A DNA stretch of 64,000 bases from Prolixibacteraceae bacterium JC049 (GTDB lineage Bacteria > Bacteroidota > Bacteroidia > Bacteroidales > Prolixibacteraceae), in the NCBI GenBank assembly GCA_023369685.1, contig SACZ01000004.1:558001-622000 (forward strand). The letters are read 5' to 3'. The notes beneath the pieces are model-generated. The model had not been told where the DNA came from. It saw nothing but the letters and a program-made list of their open reading frames with translations, and did no database searches. The translations under genes and the position numbers were made by a program. Shown here piece by piece: positions 62,134-64,000 of this stretch (the stretch's first letter is position 1; each line of letters begins with the position of its first letter).

Positions 62134-64000
62134 TTATTTCTTTCTCATTGAGATAGAGCACTTTCCTCCTTGAGGCCCTTGAACTTTTAAGCTTAGATCG
62201 TATTTTCCCATATCGAAAAAATGAGTTAACTCAATGGTAGCGACATTATCATTTATTGTTGCCTGACTAACCATTCGATTATCCTCCAGTAGTCCTGCGC
62301 TTTTTAACTTTACACCACGTCCCTCAACGGTAACTATCCATTTTCCATTGGAACGAATTTGCTGCCCCACATTCACCTTAATGGTATTCAGACCATCGGC
62401 TTTCAATCTAACATCTTCCTTGAACGCTCGATTGTTGTCTGGTAAGTTTTTAGGCATCCATCCCATTCGCCACTTTAAATAATCGTCTTGAATAGAAGAA
62501 CCATCGGCTGCTTGAGTATGCTTCTTTGCAAATGCCAATAATCGATTAAAATTAGCATCGGTACTTTCTAACACATAAGTAGTTTGTAGTTTAACATTCT
62601 CCACATAGTATCCCAAACTACGAATTCTATTTCGAATCGCTTTTTCGTCGACAGCATCAGCCAGTTTATTCACCTCTTTCAATAGCACCTGACTACGCTT
62701 ATTCAGTTTTTCACAACGTTCCAACACCATTTTTCGATCCTTACTGGTCATATCGAAATAACCGCCCTCTTGCATGTGATATAAAGTCTGATTGTACAGA
62801 TGAAATACCTTTTGGGTATACTTCCCATAGTATTGCTTGCAATGAGCCATTAACATCGGTTCAACCTTCAGATTATTTTCCCAAAGTGCCTTTCCAAAGA
62901 AATAGTAGTTGAAAGATCCTCTCCACCAGGTTTGCAAACCAAGATAAAGCGAAGCAGCCCCTCTAAAATGATTCTCAGCCATGTAATTGGCTTTTTCAAT
63001 TGCATCGTCTGGTCGTAACCATACCATTCCTCTGGCTCGCCAATGATCGGCCATATAATATTCGAACTTACACACCCCTTGTGCATTTTTTGCCGCTTTC
63101 ACCCAATCTTTTTCCAGTTGCGAGCGTACTCCCAAGTCGGGGCAATAAAGAATATTCATATTGTCGCAAAGTGGCGCCTTAGGCACAACAAAAGTGGCAT
63201 CCTTATACGAAAGATATTCGACTATTTTATTGGGGTAAACTTTCTTTATCTCCTTGGCCAGTGTGTTGATTGCATTTACCACTGTTTCCGGATTCTGACA
63301 GTTTTTACAAGTACAATAACCTCCTCCATCGAGTGGCCATGTGCCCACAATATCAACCCATGGTTTATCTTTCAGCCACTTTATCAATTGTTTCGAATAA
63401 TAGATCATCGCATCGTGATTGCTATAGCAAATCTGACCACGAGTACGTTTACCGTTTATCTCGGCAAACCATTCCGGGTGAATCTTAAAAAGTTTGTCCT
63501 TATCAAGGTAGCAATGCGTGTTATGCTCTCCCATGTTAATAATGAAATCGCGCTTGATCAACTCGGGCAATAAAACACGTTCACTTTCACCAGTAAAAAA
63601 TACCTCCTGAGCTAACCCTGCCGCTCCTGCAGGACGATCCTGAGATAAAAGCACGTAATTATAACGCTGCTTTGCCATCCAATCTATTACACGACCTGTT
63701 ATCTCAATCTGATCGTCGCGCACACCATACAGAGCCATACCTCTCCACTCCAACCGTGGGTTTACCAGCTCATCTAAATAATTCATTTTTTCTATGCGTG
63801 GAATTATCTCTTGCGCCGGATCGGGATAAAAAAATCCACACCCCTGCCGTTGAAGGAAATCGTAGACACCATAAAGAATTCCTCGTGGCTCTTTGGCTTT
63901 AATGGTCACCCCGTTTTTATGAATTGTCAATCGATATCCATCCCAACGAATCTCTTTGTTCTGTTTATCCAACAACAGGTGAAAACCTCTTTCATTTCCG
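62134..64000 (-). CDS. DUF4838 glycoside-hydrolase-like protein (5' end outside window)
   Basis: About 622 residues visible; the frame is open to the right edge, where it begins GNERGFHLLLDKQNKEI. The N-terminal part is the GH67-N/GH20b-like domain (GVTIKAKEPRGILYGVYDFL then GCGFFYPDPAQEIIP), seen ahead of alpha-glucuronidase and hexosaminidase barrels. The DUF4838 barrel follows: PRLEWRGMALYGV, FIINMGEHNTHCYLDKDKLF, GQICYSNHDAMIYYSKQLIK, VDIVGTWPLDGGGYCTCKNC and FRGAASLYLGLQTWWRGSFN. CTCKNC is typical of the family. The C-terminal 100 residues form a beta domain. Presumed glycan hydrolase; the substrate is not known. Confidence 0.85.
   Translation of the reverse strand, partial: GNERGFHLLLDKQNKEIRWDGYRLTIHKNGVTIKAKEPRGILYGVYDFLQRQGCGFFYPDPAQEIIPRIEKMNYLDELVNPRLEWRGMALYGVRDDQIEITGRVIDWMAKQRYNYVLLSQDRPAGAAGLAQEVFFTGESERVLLPELIKRDFIINMGEHNTHCYLDKDKLFKIHPEWFAEINGKRTRGQICYSNHDAMIYYSKQLIKWLKDKPWVDIVGTWPLDGGGYCTCKNCQNPETVVNAINTLAKEIKKVYPNKIVEYLSYKDATFVVPKAPLCDNMNILYCPDLGVRSQLEKDWVKAAKNAQGVCKFEYYMADHWRARGMVWLRPDDAIEKANYMAENHFRGAASLYLGLQTWWRGSFNYYFFGKALWENNLKVEPMLMAHCKQYYGKYTQKVFHLYNQTLYHMQEGGYFDMTSKDRKMVLERCEKLNKRSQVLLKEVNKLADAVDEKAIRNRIRSLGYYVENVKLQTTYVLESTDANFNRLLAFAKKHTQAADGSSIQDDYLKWRMGWMPKNLPDNNRAFKEDVRLKADGLNTIKVNVGQQIRSNGKWIVTVEGRGVKLKSAGLLEDNRMVSQATINDNVATIELTHFFDMGKYDLSLKVQGPQGGKCSISMRKK

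Overview
The window is a stretch of AT-rich chromosome from a member of the Bacteroidota, most likely Bacteroidales/Marinilabiliales. This rests on CarboxypepD_reg/TonB-dependent receptors, 6-bladed propeller and NVEALA-type proteins, DUF1573, DUF349 and DUF4838 proteins, lipoproteins with very short signal peptides, and TAnnTTTG-type -7 boxes. No rRNA, tRNA, CRISPR array or intact insertion sequence was seen. Family names come from recognising motifs by eye; no database was searched.

Layout. 1-3.2 kb: a YfiR protein (cut by the window edge) and a CHASE8-like/HAMP hybrid histidine kinase, then a Spondin_N lipoprotein. 3.2-4.3 kb: accessory debris with an HTH fragment and a MITE-like repeat. 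4.3-7.1 kb: a CBM9-like protein and a transglutaminase-like protein. 7.2-22.9 kb: a long minus-strand cluster that reads as a dedicated envelope export/assembly system. In transcription order it holds an O-antigen-ligase/TPR protein, a broken thioredoxin-like gene, RND permease 2, the membrane fusion protein, a NVEALA-like secreted peptide, a 6-bladed propeller lipoprotein, a thioredoxin-like protein, TolC, RND permease 1, a DUF1573 lipoprotein and an unusually long signal peptidase I. Two paralogous structured-RNA candidates with a conserved upstream block lie in this cluster on the opposite strand. 22.9-24.6 kb: a gene-poor scar with dispersed repeats and a DUF6266 C-terminal remnant.

24.6-45.3 kb is mostly housekeeping: yidC-pyrG, DUF349, Hsp20, trmD, an AddB-like nuclease, cyclophilin, a DUF362/ferredoxin operon, AsmA, CinA, an M48 protease and a double GNAT. 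45.3-53.4 kb is a six-gene corrinoid operon behind a cobalamin riboswitch: TonB receptor, PepSY protein, exported CbiK-type chelatase, binding protein, BtuC-like permease and BtuD-like ATPase. 53.5-64 kb holds a GH53 galactanase, a second TonB receptor with a CxxC plug motif, an exported HAD phosphatase, a HupE/membrane-anchor pair, a His-rich protein, a TraB-like protein and a DUF4838 glycoside-hydrolase-like protein that runs off the right edge.

The most notable unexplained signals are (i) the paired RNA candidates at 16.0 and 21.1 kb, each carrying ACCUCCUUUC in a hairpin; (ii) a three-copy intercistronic two-hairpin element with covarying stems at 7.1, 43.0 and 59.6 kb; and (iii) the export cluster itself.
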